Under the pieces are notes generated by a model. That model was not told the origin of the DNA. It was given only the letters and a program-made list of their open reading frames with translations, and did no database searches. A stretch of 64,000 bases of DNA from Thraustochytrium sp. TN22. Taxonomy: Eukaryota > Sar > Bigyra > Thraustochytrida > Thraustochytriidae. Positions 63,107 through 64,000 of the stretch are shown piece by piece. Made by a program: the position numbers and the translations under genes. How positions within the stretch are numbered: position 1 is the first letter of the stretch; every line of letters begins with the position of its first letter. Location of the stretch: assembly GCA_013306675.1 (NCBI GenBank), contig JABLUY010000207.1, forward strand, positions 1 to 64,000. The letters are read 5' to 3'.

Positions 63107-64000
63107 ATGCGAGTCGTGGTGCTGGACGGCTTTGAGGAGCGCAAGGCCGAGGAGCGGCGGCAGTTCGCGGCGTTCGAGAGCGCGTGCCGCGCGGCCGTGC
63201 GGCGATGTAGCGCGGGCGACGCGAGCGTCGAGGTGGTGGCTCGGCGCGACCTGCGAAGGTACATTTACAACGAAGATGACCCGGCCTGCGGCACGGCAGG
63301 GCTCAAGGCCTTCGACCGCGTGGATGTCTTCCTTATTGGCTGCACAGCCGGCCTGCTTCCCTGGGAGGAGGCTGGCCGCGAGCTGTACATCTTGCTCAAG
63401 ATGTGCTTCTTCACCAAGAAGTGCGTCTTCGGCTGCGGCGCCGTCGCCAACTTCCTCGCCTTTCTCTGCACTGGGCGTGGCATTGACGTGACGCCGGTCA
63501 ACGGCCGCGAGGGAGGTGCGCTGGCCGACATGGACCCGCACGCGCTAGCCGCACTTGTCGAGTTTCCGCGCCGCCAGGTAGCGCTCGACTGCGAGGCCGG
63601 CGACCTCTACATGTTCGAGAGCCGCAAGCACAAGTGGGTGCCCTTTTGCACCACGGGGTCCAAGAAAAAGTCGCGCCAGCGCAAGCCCGTGCGGCAGTCG
63701 CGCCCGCGCGCTGTCGACCCGCGGCCGCCCGGCCTGCACCTGAGCAAGGCGGACGAGGTCTTGTGCAGGGTGGTCAACCAGCACTCGCAGCACGTCGCCT
63801 TCGCCGGCCTGCACGAGCAGCGCTTCGTCGTGAGAAACCGCCCGCCGTGGGCTCTGGACGGGCCAGCGCTGCGCCGCGCCAAGCACCGCCCCGAGGTCCT
63901 CGCCGAGAGCGAGCTCGCGCCGCTCGTGCTGCAGTACCACAACTTTCTGGCCGTCCACTTTGACGTCTCCGCCGAGTACCCGCCCTCGGCGCGCATGCTG
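63107..64000 (+). CDS. Unknown protein, 5' part only; possible glutamine-amidotransferase-like fold
   Basis: The frame from the ATG at 63107 is open to the window edge: 298 residues and incomplete. It starts MRVVVLDGFEERKAEERRQF. A stretch around 73-120 reads DRVDVFLIGCTAGLLPWEEA, then LYILLKMCFFTKKCVFGCGA and VANFLAFL. The strand-GCGA-helix pattern looks like a nucleophile elbow of a class I amidotransferase or DJ-1-like fold, but this is inference. A basic patch (KKKSRQRKPVRQSRPRAV) follows, then CRVVNQHSQHVAFAGLHEQR. I cannot name the family. The context TGCGCGATGC is moderate; no earlier in-frame ATG gives better sequence. Confidence 0.7.
   Translation, partial: MRVVVLDGFEERKAEERRQFAAFESACRAAVRRCSAGDASVEVVARRDLRRYIYNEDDPACGTAGLKAFDRVDVFLIGCTAGLLPWEEAGRELYILLKMCFFTKKCVFGCGAVANFLAFLCTGRGIDVTPVNGREGGALADMDPHALAALVEFPRRQVALDCEAGDLYMFESRKHKWVPFCTTGSKKKSRQRKPVRQSRPRAVDPRPPGLHLSKADEVLCRVVNQHSQHVAFAGLHEQRFVVRNRPPWALDGPALRRAKHRPEVLAESELAPLVLQYHNFLAVHFDVSAEYPPSARML

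Overview
This window is nuclear DNA from a GC-rich, gene-dense unicellular eukaryote. Most genes are single exons that begin at an ATG in a good Kozak-like context. Where introns occur they are short (about 60-150 nt), with GTACGT/GTAAGT-type donors, CTAAC or CTGAC branch-like motifs and CAG acceptors. The mix of genes fits a heterotrophic stramenopile such as a thraustochytrid: an AP2-domain factor, a Ca-domain-decorated VPS13, a FAD glycerol-3-phosphate dehydrogenase, and LRR membrane proteins with XK-like tails. That placement is inference; no marker rRNA lies in the window.

Left third (1-23 kb): a doubtful N-terminal ORF, a myristoylated C2 + histidine-phosphatase protein, mitochondrial glycerol-3-phosphate dehydrogenase, the SSU-processome KH protein KRR1, a two-AP2-domain regulator, proteasome beta-5, a secreted Cys-rich protein, a decayed gene (17.8-18.95 kb), a TRAPPC12-like TPR protein, and a cyclophilin fused to the splicing factor SYF2. 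Two gene-poor blocks (5.6-8.4 kb and 12.6-15.3 kb) lie here; the second carries three copies of an ~85-bp repeat.

Middle (23-43 kb): a single 13.5-kb exon encodes a 4,500-residue VPS13 bridge-like lipid-transfer protein that also contains EF-hands and two C2 domains. It is followed by UTP14, a SNIP1-like FHA protein, a two-exon inositol monophosphatase whose 3' end is partly duplicated downstream, a 20-bp minisatellite, and a candidate 46-aa membrane microprotein.

Right third (44.8-64 kb): three leucine-rich-repeat genes (A, B, C), reconstructed here from short exons. In most of the repeat region one LRR equals one 66-72-nt exon bounded by phase-2 introns. A is secreted and ends in a PAN/Apple-like Cys domain. 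B and C have a signal peptide, a Cys-rich cap, LRRs and a multi-pass domain with XK/XKR-like signatures. Between A and B are a poly-Q C2HC zinc-finger protein and a class-C beta-lactamase-like serine hydrolase. After C come an unknown acidic nuclear-type protein and an incomplete gene running off the end.

Two themes recur: ribosome biogenesis and splicing (KRR1, UTP14, cyclophilin-SYF2, SNIP1), and surface or lipid-membrane proteins (VPS13, LRR-XKR-like). The most novel material is the LRR/XKR-like family with its one-repeat-per-exon layout, then the cyclophilin-SYF2 fusion and the EF-hand/C2 VPS13.
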